Counted from the stretch's first letter, positions 37,586 through 46,302 are shown. The stretch is DNA of 64,000 nucleotides from Acidobacteriota bacterium (GCA_020853395.1 JADYYY010000010.1:310001-374000); one strand, 5' to 3'. A program made the numbers and translations. Notes: a model not told the origin generated them from the letters alone.

Positions 37586-38302
37586 GTGACGCCACGCCTC
37601 GCTCGCCTGCTCCGCGCCCTCTTCGTCGTCGGCGGCGCGCTCACGTTCGTGCTGGCGCTGGCGTATGGCGTCTGGCGGTACCTCACGGACTTCGGTGGCG
37701 GGAGCGCGGCGACCGTGGGCGCGTGGCGCGCCGTCGGCATCGACATCGTGCTCTTCAGCGTGTTCGCGCTCCACCATTCGCTCTTCGCGCGGATCGGCGC
37801 GAAGGATTGGATCGCGCGCCGGGTCTCGCCTGCGCTGGAGCGGAGCCTGTACGTCTGGGTGGCGAGCGCGCTCTTCATCCTCGTGTGCGCCGCGTGGCAA
37901 CCGCTGCCTGGCGAGCTCTGGCACATTCGAGCGCCGTGGGCTGCCGGGCCGGCGGCGCTGCAGCTCGCCGGCGTGTTCATCACGGGCGCGTCCTCGCGGC
38001 GGCTCGACGTCCTCGAGCTGGCCGGCCTGCGCCAGGGACTCGGCGAGCGAACGCCGCGATCCGGCTTGATCACGGACGGCTGGTACGCCCTCGTGCGCCA
38101 TCCGATCTACTTCGGCTGGACGCTGATGGTGTGGCCGGCGCCGCACATGACGACCACGCGCTGTCTGTTCGCCGTCGTCAGCACGGCCTATCTTGCGCTG
38201 GCGATCCCCTTCGAAGAACGGGGGCTCACCCGGCAGTTCGGCGACGCCTATCGGGCGTACGCCCGTCGCGTGCGGGCGCGCATGATCCCGTTTCTGTACT
38301 GA
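37586..38302 (+). CDS. NnrU/ICMT-like membrane methyltransferase
   Basis: A 238-residue membrane protein with five to six hydrophobic segments. The C-terminal half has GLITDGWYALVRHPIYFGWTLM and FEERGLTRQFGDAYRAYARRV, the phospholipid-methyltransferase/ICMT signature that binds S-adenosylmethionine; the N-terminal half with FALHHSLFAR resembles NnrU-like proteins. It is divergent from the ketosynthase operon and shares its promoter core, so both may act on the same lipid. Start is the GTG at 37586. Confidence 0.8.
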   Translation: MTPRLARLLRALFVVGGALTFVLALAYGVWRYLTDFGGGSAATVGAWRAVGIDIVLFSVFALHHSLFARIGAKDWIARRVSPALERSLYVWVASALFILVCAAWQPLPGELWHIRAPWAAGPAALQLAGVFITGASSRRLDVLELAGLRQGLGERTPRSGLITDGWYALVRHPIYFGWTLMVWPAPHMTTTRCLFAVVSTAYLALAIPFEERGLTRQFGDAYRAYARRVRARMIPFLY

Positions 38303-38346
38303 ACGGCCGACCGTCGAATCGGCACGGCGATCGCGGGGCGGCCTGA

Positions 38347-38352
38347 TAAGAT
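38347..38352 (+). promoter_or_regulatory. -10 element TAAGAT before the gene at 38359
   Basis: TAAGAT ends 6 bases before the GTG start, again predicting a leaderless transcript. No Shine-Dalgarno is present. Confidence 0.5.
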
Positions 38353-38358
38353 GCCGCC

Positions 38359-38667
38359 GTGGCGCTTTCCGAACGCGACTTCTTCGTCGAGAAGTTCGAG
38401 ACCCGGCCGATGTCGCTCGTCTGTCCGCTCTGCCGGCACCGCGCGGACTACCAGATCCGCTGGGCGCGGCGCACGAAGAAGGACCGGCCTCCGTCCGGAG
38501 CCGACGAGCGCGATCGCGCCCGCTACGCGAAGCTCCAGGATCACCTGTACCGCATGGACGACGTGGTGACGTGCGCCCGGTGCCGGAGGCGGTTCGACAT
38601 CCCGTCACATCGATCGATGATCTTCCTCCACGAGCTCGATCACGGGATGACGGACGTCGAGGAGTGA
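38359..38667 (+). CDS. Small protein with split zinc-ribbon, unknown function
   Basis: A 102-residue soluble protein with two CxxC pairs far apart: CPLCRHR near residue 22 and CARCRRR near 72. Together they could hold one zinc ion. The middle is charged (RTKKDRPPSGADERDRARY) and the end acidic (HELDHGMTDVEE). I do not recognise the family. It ends convergent with the glycosyltransferase gene, overlapping by 28 bases. Confidence 0.6.
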   Translation: MALSERDFFVEKFETRPMSLVCPLCRHRADYQIRWARRTKKDRPPSGADERDRARYAKLQDHLYRMDDVVTCARCRRRFDIPSHRSMIFLHELDHGMTDVEE

Positions 38668-39773
38668 ACCGGCCGGCGAAGGTCCCGCAGCAGCGCCACC
38701 ACCCGCTCGGCGCCATCGGTCGGCATCCGCTCGGGCGGATCGGGCTGAGCGCGCACGGCCTCTAGCGCCTCTCGCCACCGCCCGCCGAACAGATCGTCGT
38801 GGTCGATGAAGCGCGCCCGGACGTACCGGCGCAGCGCGGCGACGAGCACGTCGTATTCCCGAAACTGGCCGCGCGACGTGTACAGCACCGGCACGTCGGA
38901 GACGATGCACTCCGCGATGATGCCGTAGCCCGGCTTCGTGACCACGACGTCGGATGCGGCCACGAGATCCTCGTAACCGAACCCGCCGGCCGACAACGCC
39001 GGCGTGTCCACGAGACGCACGTGAGCCGGGAGGGAACCGGCGCCCGGGCTGCTGAGATCGGTCGTCACCACCGTCCAGTCGGTCCGGCAGTCCACGGCGG
39101 CAAGGTCGAGCGATGGCAGCCCGTAGCCGCCGAACGACAGCAGCACGACGCGCCCGCGCGCCGGCAAGCCGAAGTGCGTGCGGGTATCGGCTCGGCTGCG
39201 CGTGGGCTTGCGGCCGACGAGCGGTACCACCGTCACACGCGGGAAGACCTCGAAGCCGCCGGAGAACGGCAACTCGATCGCGAGCGCGGCCTTGCGATAG
39301 GCCGCGCGTATCCGCTCGAGCACGTCGGCGCCGCGCGGCAGGAACCCCGGATGCGTCTCGTAGATCCAGTCCCAGGTGAAGTTGGCGATCGCGACGCCGG
39401 GCACGCCGAGCGCGGCCGCGACCTCGAAGGCGAGCGGCGGCACGTCGCCCACGACGAGATCGACGCGCTCGCTCGAGAGCGCGGCCACCTCTGACGCGAT
39501 GCGTGCGTCGAACGTGCGATAGAACTCGAGCGCCGCGTCGACGGTCGCCTCGTCGTCGTGCGCCACGCTCGTCGCCTGCACGATGCCGGTGTCCACCGGT
39601 ACCGGCCGCAAGTCGAACGGCACGCCGATGCTGCGACGCAGCATCTCGGGCGAGACCGACGACCGAATCTGAATCCGATCGTCGGCGTCGCGGCCGAGCA
39701 ACGTGACGATCGGTGCCTGGCGTGCCGCGTGGCCGAAGCCGTGGCCGGAGATGTAGAAGACGGTTGTGCTCAC
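38640..39773 (-). CDS. MurG-like glycosyltransferase (GT-B fold)
   Basis: A 377-residue protein that starts FYISGHGFGHAARQAPIV, the glycine-rich loop of GT-B enzymes, resembling the N-terminal part of L-arabinokinase-type proteins. The C-terminal half has VVLLSFGGYGLPSLDL, ALSAGGFGYEDLVAASDVVVTKPGYGIIAEC, and RGQFREYD, forming the nucleotide-sugar site. Donor and acceptor are unknown. GTG start at 39773; the stop lies inside the end of the convergent gene at 38359. Confidence 0.75.
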   Translation of the reverse strand: MSTTVFYISGHGFGHAARQAPIVTLLGRDADDRIQIRSSVSPEMLRRSIGVPFDLRPVPVDTGIVQATSVAHDDEATVDAALEFYRTFDARIASEVAALSSERVDLVVGDVPPLAFEVAAALGVPGVAIANFTWDWIYETHPGFLPRGADVLERIRAAYRKAALAIELPFSGGFEVFPRVTVVPLVGRKPTRSRADTRTHFGLPARGRVVLLSFGGYGLPSLDLAAVDCRTDWTVVTTDLSSPGAGSLPAHVRLVDTPALSAGGFGYEDLVAASDVVVTKPGYGIIAECIVSDVPVLYTSRGQFREYDVLVAALRRYVRARFIDHDDLFGGRWREALEAVRAQPDPPERMPTDGAERVVALLRDLRRPVHSSTSVIP

Positions 39774-39910
39774 GAGGGTCGGTACGACAGGTGTATCAGG
39801 TACAACACGTCCGAGGCACGAGCTGACGCGGGCCGACCGATCGCATCACCACCGGGCTGACCCGACCCGAAGCGAAGGAAATACCCAGCGTCGTGCCGTC
39901 GGCCGGTCCG

Positions 39911-40522
39911 TTATCCCTGCTTGGTCCAGGTCAGAATCAGCGCCGGCGGGAAGTTCCGGACCACGAGGTGGACGTGCGGAAGGCTGCCCATGTGGCCGCT
40001 CATCTGTTTCCGGAAGGCAACGGCCGACGGCAGCTTGTACGCGTGCAGGTACTGGAACGTCGTGAACGTGCCACCCGGACGCAGCACGGCGGCGATCGAC
40101 CTGAGGATCTGGCGCGTCACCGCAATCGGCAGGCTGACGAACGGCAGCCCGGAGACGATGTGATCGACCGGCGCCATGCCGCGGTCGACGACGATCGTGT
40201 CGAGCCGCTCGGCCGAGGCGCAGATGCACTCGATGCCGGGCCAGCGCTTCTGGATGTTCTTGCAGAACGCCGGATCGATGTCGATCGCCAGGAACTGGTT
40301 GTGCGGGCCGAGCCGCTCGACGATCGGCGCCGTCAGCGCGCCGGTTCCGGCGCCCAGCTCCACGATGCGCAGCGGCTTGCTGAAATCGAGATTGGCGACC
40401 ATGGCCTCGCCAACCGCGCGCGAGCTCGGCGTCACGGCGCCGACCGTGCGGGGGCTCCGGAGAAACCGGCTGAAGAGCAGCATGTGTTCCCGCAGGCTGG
40501 TGCTGTTCGGTGCATCACGCAT
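39911..40522 (-). CDS. PmtA-like phospholipid N-methyltransferase / class I methyltransferase
   Basis: A 203-residue SAM-dependent methyltransferase. Motif I is IVELGAGTGALTAPIVERLG (near 53), the acidic strand is FLAIDIDPAFC, and the fold continues with DHIVSGLPFVSLP. The opening FSRFLRSPRTVGAVTPSSRAVGEAM is the signature of PmtA/KsgA-like proteins acting on phosphatidylethanolamine. No phosphatidylcholine synthase is nearby. The start overlaps the stop of the methionine-synthase-like gene by eight bases. Confidence 0.85.
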   Translation of the reverse strand: MRDAPNSTSLREHMLLFSRFLRSPRTVGAVTPSSRAVGEAMVANLDFSKPLRIVELGAGTGALTAPIVERLGPHNQFLAIDIDPAFCKNIQKRWPGIECICASAERLDTIVVDRGMAPVDHIVSGLPFVSLPIAVTRQILRSIAAVLRPGGTFTTFQYLHAYKLPSAVAFRKQMSGHMGSLPHVHLVVRNFPPALILTWTKQG

Positions 40523-42347
40523 GCCGCAATCTCCCCACCTCGTTGAGCAGCCGCTCGGCCGTCTGCGGCGACCCGTGGAATGTCGTGACCTGCAGCCCGG
40601 CGACCAGCGTGCGCAGCCGGACGGCGATCTCGACGACAATGGCCAGGGCTTCGTCGGCCTCGTCGGCGGCGCGCCGCAGCCGGTCGAGCACGCCCTCGGC
40701 GACGCGCACGCCGACGACCTCGCTCGCCAGGAACTCGGCGTGACGGAGCCCGTCGAGCGCCGGCACGGCCGCAATGACCGGAACGCCCGCCCGCCGGATG
40801 TCGCCGAGCTTCGCCTCGAAGGCCTCGACGTCCAAGACCGGCGGCGTCACGACGAACTCCGCGCCGGCGTCGATCTTGAGCGCGAGCCGGCGCCACTCGG
40901 CGTCCTGATCGGCGGCGAACGGGTTGATCGCCGCGCCGATGTGGAACTGCGTCGGCGCGCCGATCGGCTGGCCCGCGATGTCCTGTCCCTGGTTCAAACG
41001 CGCCACCATGTTAATCAAGCCGATCGCGTCGACCTCGTAGACCGACGTCGCGTCGGCGTAGCTGCTCACGCGCGCCGGGCTGCCGGTGGTCAAGAGAACG
41101 TTCCGCACGCCCATCGCGTGCGCGCCGACCAGGTCCGACTGCATGCCGATCAGGCTCCGGTCCCGACAGGTGTATTGCAGCAGCGTCTCCACCTGCCCCT
41201 GCTCGATCAGCGCCGAGACGGCCAGCGCGCTCGCGCGCGCGCCCGATTGCGGGTAGTCCGGCACGTTCACGGCGCCGACGCCGAGATCCTTGAATCGTCT
41301 CGCGACGGCCAGAGCCGGGCCGAGGTCCACGCCGCGCGGCGTGGCGATCTCGGCCAGCACGACGAACTCCGCGTCGGCGAGGGCGCGCGCCATGCGCGAC
41401 TTCTCCCGGCGCGCGACGGGCCGCGACCGCGGCGGCTGGTCGCCGGCCGGCGCGGCCGGCCGCGTGCGCGCCGCCGGCGACAGCGTCCGGACGGCGTCGG
41501 CAATCTGCCGCGTGTGGCCCGGGGTCGTCCCGCAGCATCCGCCCACGAGCCTGACGCCGACGTTCACGAAGCGCCGCGCGTAGCTTGCCATGTACTCCGG
41601 CGAACTCAAATAGAGGTTGCGCCCGTCGACTGCCCTGGGCAGGCCGGCATTCGGCTGGGCCGACAGGGGCGCGCTCGTGACGTGAGCCATCGCCTCGATC
41701 GTCTCGAGCATCGCGGCCGGGCCCACCGAACAGTTGAGGCCGATGACGTCCGCCCCGGCGCGCTCCAGCTCGGCGGTGAACCGGTCGGGCGGCGTGCCGT
41801 CCAGCGTGTGGCCGTCCTCGCCCGTCGTCAACTGCGCGACGATCGGCAGCGTCGAGACCGCGCGAATCGCGCGAACCGCCGTGGCCAGCTCGTTGACGTC
41901 CGTGAACGTCTCGAGGATGAACAGATCGGCGCCGCCGGAGGCGAGCGCTTCGGCCTGCTCGGCGAAGGCCGCGGCGGCCTCGTCGAGCCCGGTCCTCCCC
42001 CACGGTTCCACCCGCACGCCGAGCGGCCCAACGGACCCGGCGACCCAGGCCCGCCCATCGGCCGCGCGCCTGGCGAGACGCGCCCCCTCCGCGTTGATGC
42101 GCGTGAGCGCGTCCACCAGGCCGAACTGCTCGAGCTTGAAGCGGTTCGCGCCGAACGTGTTGGTCTCGAGCACGTCGGCGCCGGCCGCGGCGTAGTCACG
42201 ATGGATCTCGGCGACGAGGTCGGGCCGCGTGAGGTTCAGCTCGTCGAAGCAGCGGTTGAGGAAGATGCCCTTCGCGTAGAGCACGGTGCCCATGGCGCCG
42301 TCGCACACGAGCACGCGCTGGTTCAGGGCATCCAGGAATGCCGACAT
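40515..42347 (-). CDS. Bifunctional homocysteine S-methyltransferase / methylenetetrahydrofolate reductase
   Basis: A 610-residue fusion like B. subtilis YitJ. The N-terminal half (1-290) is the zinc homocysteine methyltransferase: LVCDGAMGTVLY, ETNTFGAN, GLNCSVGP, and the zinc cysteines in GGCCGTTPGHTRQIA. A Pro/Arg-rich linker follows (about 295-320). The C-terminal half (330-605) is MetF-like, with FVVLAEIATPRGVDL, NVPDYPQSG, LLTTGSPAR and QFHIGAAINPFA. It would reduce methylene-THF and use the methyl group for methionine. A hairpin separates it from nuoI upstream. Confidence 0.94.
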   Translation of the reverse strand: MSAFLDALNQRVLVCDGAMGTVLYAKGIFLNRCFDELNLTRPDLVAEIHRDYAAAGADVLETNTFGANRFKLEQFGLVDALTRINAEGARLARRAADGRAWVAGSVGPLGVRVEPWGRTGLDEAAAAFAEQAEALASGGADLFILETFTDVNELATAVRAIRAVSTLPIVAQLTTGEDGHTLDGTPPDRFTAELERAGADVIGLNCSVGPAAMLETIEAMAHVTSAPLSAQPNAGLPRAVDGRNLYLSSPEYMASYARRFVNVGVRLVGGCCGTTPGHTRQIADAVRTLSPAARTRPAAPAGDQPPRSRPVARREKSRMARALADAEFVVLAEIATPRGVDLGPALAVARRFKDLGVGAVNVPDYPQSGARASALAVSALIEQGQVETLLQYTCRDRSLIGMQSDLVGAHAMGVRNVLLTTGSPARVSSYADATSVYEVDAIGLINMVARLNQGQDIAGQPIGAPTQFHIGAAINPFAADQDAEWRRLALKIDAGAEFVVTPPVLDVEAFEAKLGDIRRAGVPVIAAVPALDGLRHAEFLASEVVGVRVAEGVLDRLRRAADEADEALAIVVEIAVRLRTLVAGLQVTTFHGSPQTAERLLNEVGRLRHA

Positions 42348-42359
42348 GAAGGAAAGGAG

Positions 42360-42380
42360 GCCGCCGGGTCGCCCGGCGGC
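42360..42380 (-). terminator. Hairpin between nuoI and the methionine-synthase fusion gene
   Basis: GCCGCCGGG-TCG-CCCGGCGGC is a perfect 9-bp stem with a 3-base loop. On minus it is followed by CTCCTTTCCTTC, a pyrimidine but not pure T tract. It may end the nuoI transcript or reduce readthrough; it begins 6 bases after the nuoI stop and ends 12 bases before the next start. Confidence 0.5.
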
Positions 42381-42386
42381 AGCGAC

Positions 42387-42821
42387 TCAGCGCGCCGCCT
42401 CGGCGGGCGCAGCGGGCACGAGCAGATCCTGCTTGTCCCAGATGAAGTCGCGGTTGCTGTAGACGGCCAGCTCGTAGTCCTTGCCCATGAAGATCGCCGA
42501 CACCGGGCAGGCTTCCTCGCAGTAGCCGCAGAAGATGCAGCGCGTCTTGTGAATCTGGTAGACCGACGCGTAGCGCGGACCGGCCGCGACCGTGCCGTCG
42601 TTCTCCGCCGGCTCGAGGTAGATGGCGTCAGCCGGGCAGGCCACCGAGCACAGCCCGCACGCGACGCACTTCTCCAGCCCGTTCTCGTCGCGCATCAGCA
42701 CCTGCTTGCCGCGGTACTTCGGGAACATCGGCACCTTCTCGGCCGGGTAGTTCACCGTGTTCGGCCGCTTGAACATGTGCTTGAAGGTGGTGATGAAGCC
42801 GACAATGAACGGGCGGATCAT
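42387..42821 (-). CDS. nuoI: NADH-quinone oxidoreductase subunit I (orphan NuoI)
   Basis: A 144-residue 2[4Fe-4S] ferredoxin-like protein with both cluster motifs, CVACGLCSVACP (near 52) and CIFCGYCEEACP (near 93), in the NuoI setting VNYPAEKVPMFPKYRGKQVL. It carries the N6a/N6b clusters of complex I. No other nuo gene is nearby, unlike the usual operon. I start at the ATG at 42821 because TATCAT ends 7 bases upstream; an ATG at 42830 would add MTT. Confidence 0.88.
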   Translation of the reverse strand: MIRPFIVGFITTFKHMFKRPNTVNYPAEKVPMFPKYRGKQVLMRDENGLEKCVACGLCSVACPADAIYLEPAENDGTVAAGPRYASVYQIHKTRCIFCGYCEEACPVSAIFMGKDYELAVYSNRDFIWDKQDLLVPAAPAEAAR

Positions 42822-42828
42822 GGTCGTC

Positions 42829-42834
42829 ATGATA
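42829..42834 (-). promoter_or_regulatory. -10 element TATCAT before nuoI
   Basis: TATCAT on minus is followed by 7 bases and the ATG at 42821. It overlaps the alternative ATG at 42830, which therefore would not be transcribed. Confidence 0.5.
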
Positions 42835-42942
42835 GCAAACCGTCACGAGGCCGTCGCCGCCGACGCGCGCCGACGGCGGCCGGACGCGGGTCGCGCTCGG
42901 CCGCATAACTCACGACGGGTGTTATAGTTATCTTCCCTGACC

Positions 42943-44259
42943 ATGCACGAGTCCGGTCCGCTCACGCACGAATTCCTGCCGCCGATCGCGCTCATGGCGA
43001 ACATCGCGGTGGCGGCCGTGCTAGCGACGATGCTCGTGCGGTTCCACTGGTTTCGGCGCATCCTGCTGACCGAGCGGCGCGACTGGCCCGAGCGCCTCGT
43101 GTTCGCCGCCGGCTTCGGCGTCCCGCTCGTCGCCGGCGTCGTGGCCCGGCTGATCCTGCGGTACGAAGCGGCGGACTTGACGCTGTCGGGCGCCTACCTG
43201 GCCGGGCTCATCGCGGGGCCGTACGCCGGCGCGATCGTGGGCGCCGCGCTCGGCGTGCCGCCGCTCTTCGCCGGCGAGTTCGGCGCCCTGCCGTTCGCCG
43301 TGGGCTGCGGGTTCGCCGGCGGCGGTCTCCGCGAGATTTGTCCCAAGGAAGAGATCTGGCGCTTCTCGCCGTTCTTCGTGACCAAGCTCCACCGATCGGC
43401 ATGGCGGCTCGTCCGCAGCCTGCAGCTCGACTGGCAGGTGATCCTCGTCACGGCGCCGCTGTTGCTCGAGCTGATCCGCCAGAGCATCGACAGCCGGTTC
43501 CCGTCGAGCATCTTCGACTTCGCGCCCACCAACGGCTGGGTCCGGCTGCTCGTCACCATCACGCCCGTGCTCGGCGTCGCCATCCCGATCAAGATCTGGA
43601 ACAGCGCGCGCATCGAGCACCGGCTGGCCGAGCAGGAGAAGCTGCTCATGGAAGCCCGGATCCAGGCGCTGTCGAACCAGATCAATCCCCACTTCCTGTT
43701 CAACACGCTCACGTCGATCACGTCGCTGATCCGCTCGCAGCCCGAGACGGCCCGGATGCTGATCGTGAAGCTCTCGGGTTTGCTGCGCCGGCTCATGCGG
43801 AGCCAGGAGCACTTCGTCACGCTGCGCGAGGAGCTCGCGGCGATGGACGAGTATCTCGACATCGAACGCGTGCGGTTCGGGCCGAGCCTGGTCGTCGAGA
43901 AGGACGTCGAGGAGGACAGCCTGGACGTCGTCGTGCCGAGCATGATCCTCCAGCCGCTCGTGGAGAACTCGATCAAGCACGGCCTGTCGCGCAAGATCGG
44001 CCAGGGGCGGATTACCATCCGTGCGGTCCAGCGCGCCGGCCACGTGGTCATCGAGGTCATCGACAACGGCATCGGCATCGCGAGCGAACGGCTCGAGGCC
44101 ACGGCCGCGCACGGGATCGGCCTGCAGAACGTGAACGAGCGGCTGCGCGTCATCTACGGCGCGAACTGCCGGCTCCGCCTGCAGAGCGTCGCCGGCGAGG
44201 GGACGCTCGCGCGGATGGAGCTGCCGAAGATGCTCCTGCCCGAGCGGGCATCGGCCTGA
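42943..44259 (+). CDS. LytS-type sensor histidine kinase
   Basis: A 438-residue membrane kinase. The first 225 residues hold about six hydrophobic segments, resembling the 5TM-LYT sensor (GAYLAGLIAGPYAGAIVGA). A His_kinase domain follows with the phosphorylated His in LSNQINPHFLFNTL (near 248) and the HATPase_c N-box LVENSIKHGL and G-box DNGIGIA. It pairs with the LytTR regulator one base downstream. TATAGT ends 14 bases before the ATG. The ligand is unknown; family members respond to membrane potential, pyruvate or cell-wall state. Confidence 0.93.
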   Translation: MHESGPLTHEFLPPIALMANIAVAAVLATMLVRFHWFRRILLTERRDWPERLVFAAGFGVPLVAGVVARLILRYEAADLTLSGAYLAGLIAGPYAGAIVGAALGVPPLFAGEFGALPFAVGCGFAGGGLREICPKEEIWRFSPFFVTKLHRSAWRLVRSLQLDWQVILVTAPLLLELIRQSIDSRFPSSIFDFAPTNGWVRLLVTITPVLGVAIPIKIWNSARIEHRLAEQEKLLMEARIQALSNQINPHFLFNTLTSITSLIRSQPETARMLIVKLSGLLRRLMRSQEHFVTLREELAAMDEYLDIERVRFGPSLVVEKDVEEDSLDVVVPSMILQPLVENSIKHGLSRKIGQGRITIRAVQRAGHVVIEVIDNGIGIASERLEATAAHGIGLQNVNERLRVIYGANCRLRLQSVAGEGTLARMELPKMLLPERASA

Positions 44260-44260
44260 G

Positions 44261-45049
44261 ATGACGCGCCCGATTCGCGTGCTCGTGGTCGACGACGAGA
44301 AGCTCGCCCGCGAGGAGCTGATCTTCCTGCTCGATCAGATCGGCGGCACGGAGGTCGCCGGCGAGGCGACCAACGGGGTCGAGGCGCTGCGGGCCGCCGC
44401 CGAGCTGAAGCCCGACGTGCTCTTTCTCGACGTGCAGATGCCAGGGCTCACCGGCTTCGAGGTCGCCCGCCGGCTCATCGACGCCGGCGTCCAGCCGCAG
44501 ATCGTGTTCGTGACGGCGTTCGATCAGTACGCCATCGAAGCGTTCTCGGTGAACGCCGTCGACTACCTGCTCAAGCCCGTGGACGAGGAGCGGCTCGAGC
44601 AGACGCTCGATCGCGTGAGACGACGGCTGGCGAGCGAGGAGACGGCCAAGCTGCCGCTCACGCCCGCCGAGCTGGAAAAGGTGATCGAAGCCGTGCAGGC
44701 GCGGCAGGGCCGGCGCGATCAGCTCGCCATCCGGGCCGGCGAGCGGTTCGTGCTCGTCCAGGCCGACGAGGTCGTCTACGCGTCTCTGGTCGATGAGGCC
44801 ATTGTCGTGGTAACTAACACGGTGTCGGGAACCTCGAACTACCGGACGCTCGACGAACTGCAGGCTCGATTGGACCCGGAGTGCTTCTGGCGGGTCCACC
44901 GGTCGCACCTCGTGAACATCAAGAAGATCAAGGAGATCGTGCCGTGGTTCAGCCGGAACTACCTGTTGAAGATGAAAGACCCGAAAGCTACCGAAATTCC
45001 CGTCAGCCGATCGCAGACGCGGCGGCTGCGGGAGTATCTGCAGCTCTAG
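44261..45049 (+). CDS. LytTR-family response regulator
   Basis: A 262-residue regulator. The receiver domain has VLVVDDEKLAREEL, phosphoacceptor Asp in VLFLDVQMPGLTG (near 60) and the conserved Lys in DYLLKPVDEE. A linker (120-150) leads to a LytTR DNA-binding domain: VVYASLVDEAIVVV, FWRVHRSHLVNIKKIKEIVPW, and IPVSRSQTRRLREYL. It is the partner of the LytS-type kinase directly upstream. The target promoters are not visible. Confidence 0.95.
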   Translation: MTRPIRVLVVDDEKLAREELIFLLDQIGGTEVAGEATNGVEALRAAAELKPDVLFLDVQMPGLTGFEVARRLIDAGVQPQIVFVTAFDQYAIEAFSVNAVDYLLKPVDEERLEQTLDRVRRRLASEETAKLPLTPAELEKVIEAVQARQGRRDQLAIRAGERFVLVQADEVVYASLVDEAIVVVTNTVSGTSNYRTLDELQARLDPECFWRVHRSHLVNIKKIKEIVPWFSRNYLLKMKDPKATEIPVSRSQTRRLREYLQL

Positions 45050-45162
45050 CGCCGCCGGCTGGCGCCGGGGGCATCACGGCCAGCGGCGCAGGATCGCTGG
45101 AGCACTCGTCGGACAGCCGCCTCGCCACGCACGCGCCGCGCCGGGATCCTGCGGGGCCCGGC

Positions 45163-45699
45163 ATGCTGGCGCGCGTCGGCGAGGAGCTCGTCGCGTGGTT
45201 CAAGACGCTGGTCTCGGCCGCCGTCTACGCGACCCTGATCGTCACCTTCGGCTTCCAGGTCGCCCGTGTGGAAGGCCAGAGCATGGCCCCGACGCTCGAA
45301 GACCAGGATCGGCTCATCGTGAACAAGCTCGCCTACCGGCTGCACGATCCGCGGGTCGGCGACATCGTGATGCTGCTCTACCCGGAGGATCCCGAGAAGT
45401 CGTTCGTCAAGCGCGTCGTCGCCGAGCCCGGCGACACGATCCGCAGCGAGGACGGCCACGTCTATCGCAACGACGTGCCGCTGCCCGACGACTTCATCCC
45501 CGAGGAGTTTCGCATGCCGCACGACACGTGGGGGCCGAAGATCGTGCCGCAGGGCTACTACTTCGTGATGGGCGACCATCGGAACAACAGCTCCGACAGC
45601 CGAAGCTGGAACTTCGTCCCCAAGAAGTACATCATCGGCAAGGTCCAGCTTCGCTGGTGGCCGATCAAAGAAGCGCGCTGGTTCGAGGACTGGCAGTAG
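45163..45699 (+). CDS. lepB: Signal peptidase I
   Basis: A 178-residue membrane serine protease. After one transmembrane segment (VSAAVYATLIVTFGFQVA) come box B with the catalytic serine, VEGQSMAPTL (Ser near 40), box D with the catalytic lysine, SFVKRVVAEPGD (Lys near 80), and box E, GDHRNNSSDSR. It cleaves signal peptides of exported proteins. Length is that of short Gram-positive-like enzymes. The ATG at 45163 follows the LytTR gene by 113 bases; longer in-frame starts run into that gene. Confidence 0.94.
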   Translation: MLARVGEELVAWFKTLVSAAVYATLIVTFGFQVARVEGQSMAPTLEDQDRLIVNKLAYRLHDPRVGDIVMLLYPEDPEKSFVKRVVAEPGDTIRSEDGHVYRNDVPLPDDFIPEEFRMPHDTWGPKIVPQGYYFVMGDHRNNSSDSRSWNFVPKKYIIGKVQLRWWPIKEARWFEDWQ

Positions 45700-45738
45700 G
45701 CGCCGGCGCACGACACCGCGACACCTGCCGCCCGGACA

Positions 45739-46257
45739 ATGCGCGCCCTGCGTCGACTGGCCAAGATGCTCCTTCTGATCCTGCTGGTGTTCGGGATCGT
45801 CGAGGTGTTTCGCGCCGGCACACCCGCGACGGCGTTCCGCCGGCAAATCGTGGCCGACGTCGGTCGCGACGTGACATGGACGCACTTCAACGAGATCGGC
45901 GAGTGGAAGAGCTGGCTCGGTGAGGCCGGCGCGCCCACGGCGACGTCGACGAGCGTGGCCGGCCCCGACACCGTGGCGACGTTCGCCGGCGGCGTCACGT
46001 TCCGCATGACGCAGTTCGAGCCGCCGTCCCATTGGATGTGGACCGGCAAGATGGGCTGGCTCACGGTCGACTACGACCACGTCTTCGAGCCGCTCGGTCC
46101 GCAGCGGACGCGCATCGTGTTCCACCAGACGGTGCGCGGGTTCGGCAACGACGCGGCGGCGCTGCTCATTCGAGGGCTCACGGCAGCCATGGGTCACCAG
46201 GCGGCGCTCGACCGGCTCGCCAGCGAACTGAACGCCCTCGGTCCCCAGGCCCGCTGA
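45739..46257 (+). CDS. SRPBCC-family protein with N-terminal membrane anchor
   Basis: A 172-residue protein: hydrophobic segment at residues 8-25 (AKMLLLILLVFGIVEVF), then a START/SRPBCC-like fold (VTWTHFNEIGEWKSWLG, FEPPSHWMWTGKMGWLTVDYDHVFEPL, RTRIVFHQTVRGFG). SRPBCC proteins bind hydrophobic ligands. It lies 39 bases after the signal peptidase gene and could be cotranscribed. Confidence 0.75.
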   Translation: MRALRRLAKMLLLILLVFGIVEVFRAGTPATAFRRQIVADVGRDVTWTHFNEIGEWKSWLGEAGAPTATSTSVAGPDTVATFAGGVTFRMTQFEPPSHWMWTGKMGWLTVDYDHVFEPLGPQRTRIVFHQTVRGFGNDAAALLIRGLTAAMGHQAALDRLASELNALGPQAR

Positions 46258-46302
46258 CGCCGTCGGGCGTACGGCAGGGTGACGGCCGCGGGGACGCGAG
46301 AC

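Noticed and set aside
42348-42386. SAM, SAH or cobalamin riboswitch before the methionine-synthase fusion gene
   Set aside because: Only 39 bases separate it from nuoI, too short for these riboswitches. The hairpin there is a simple stem.
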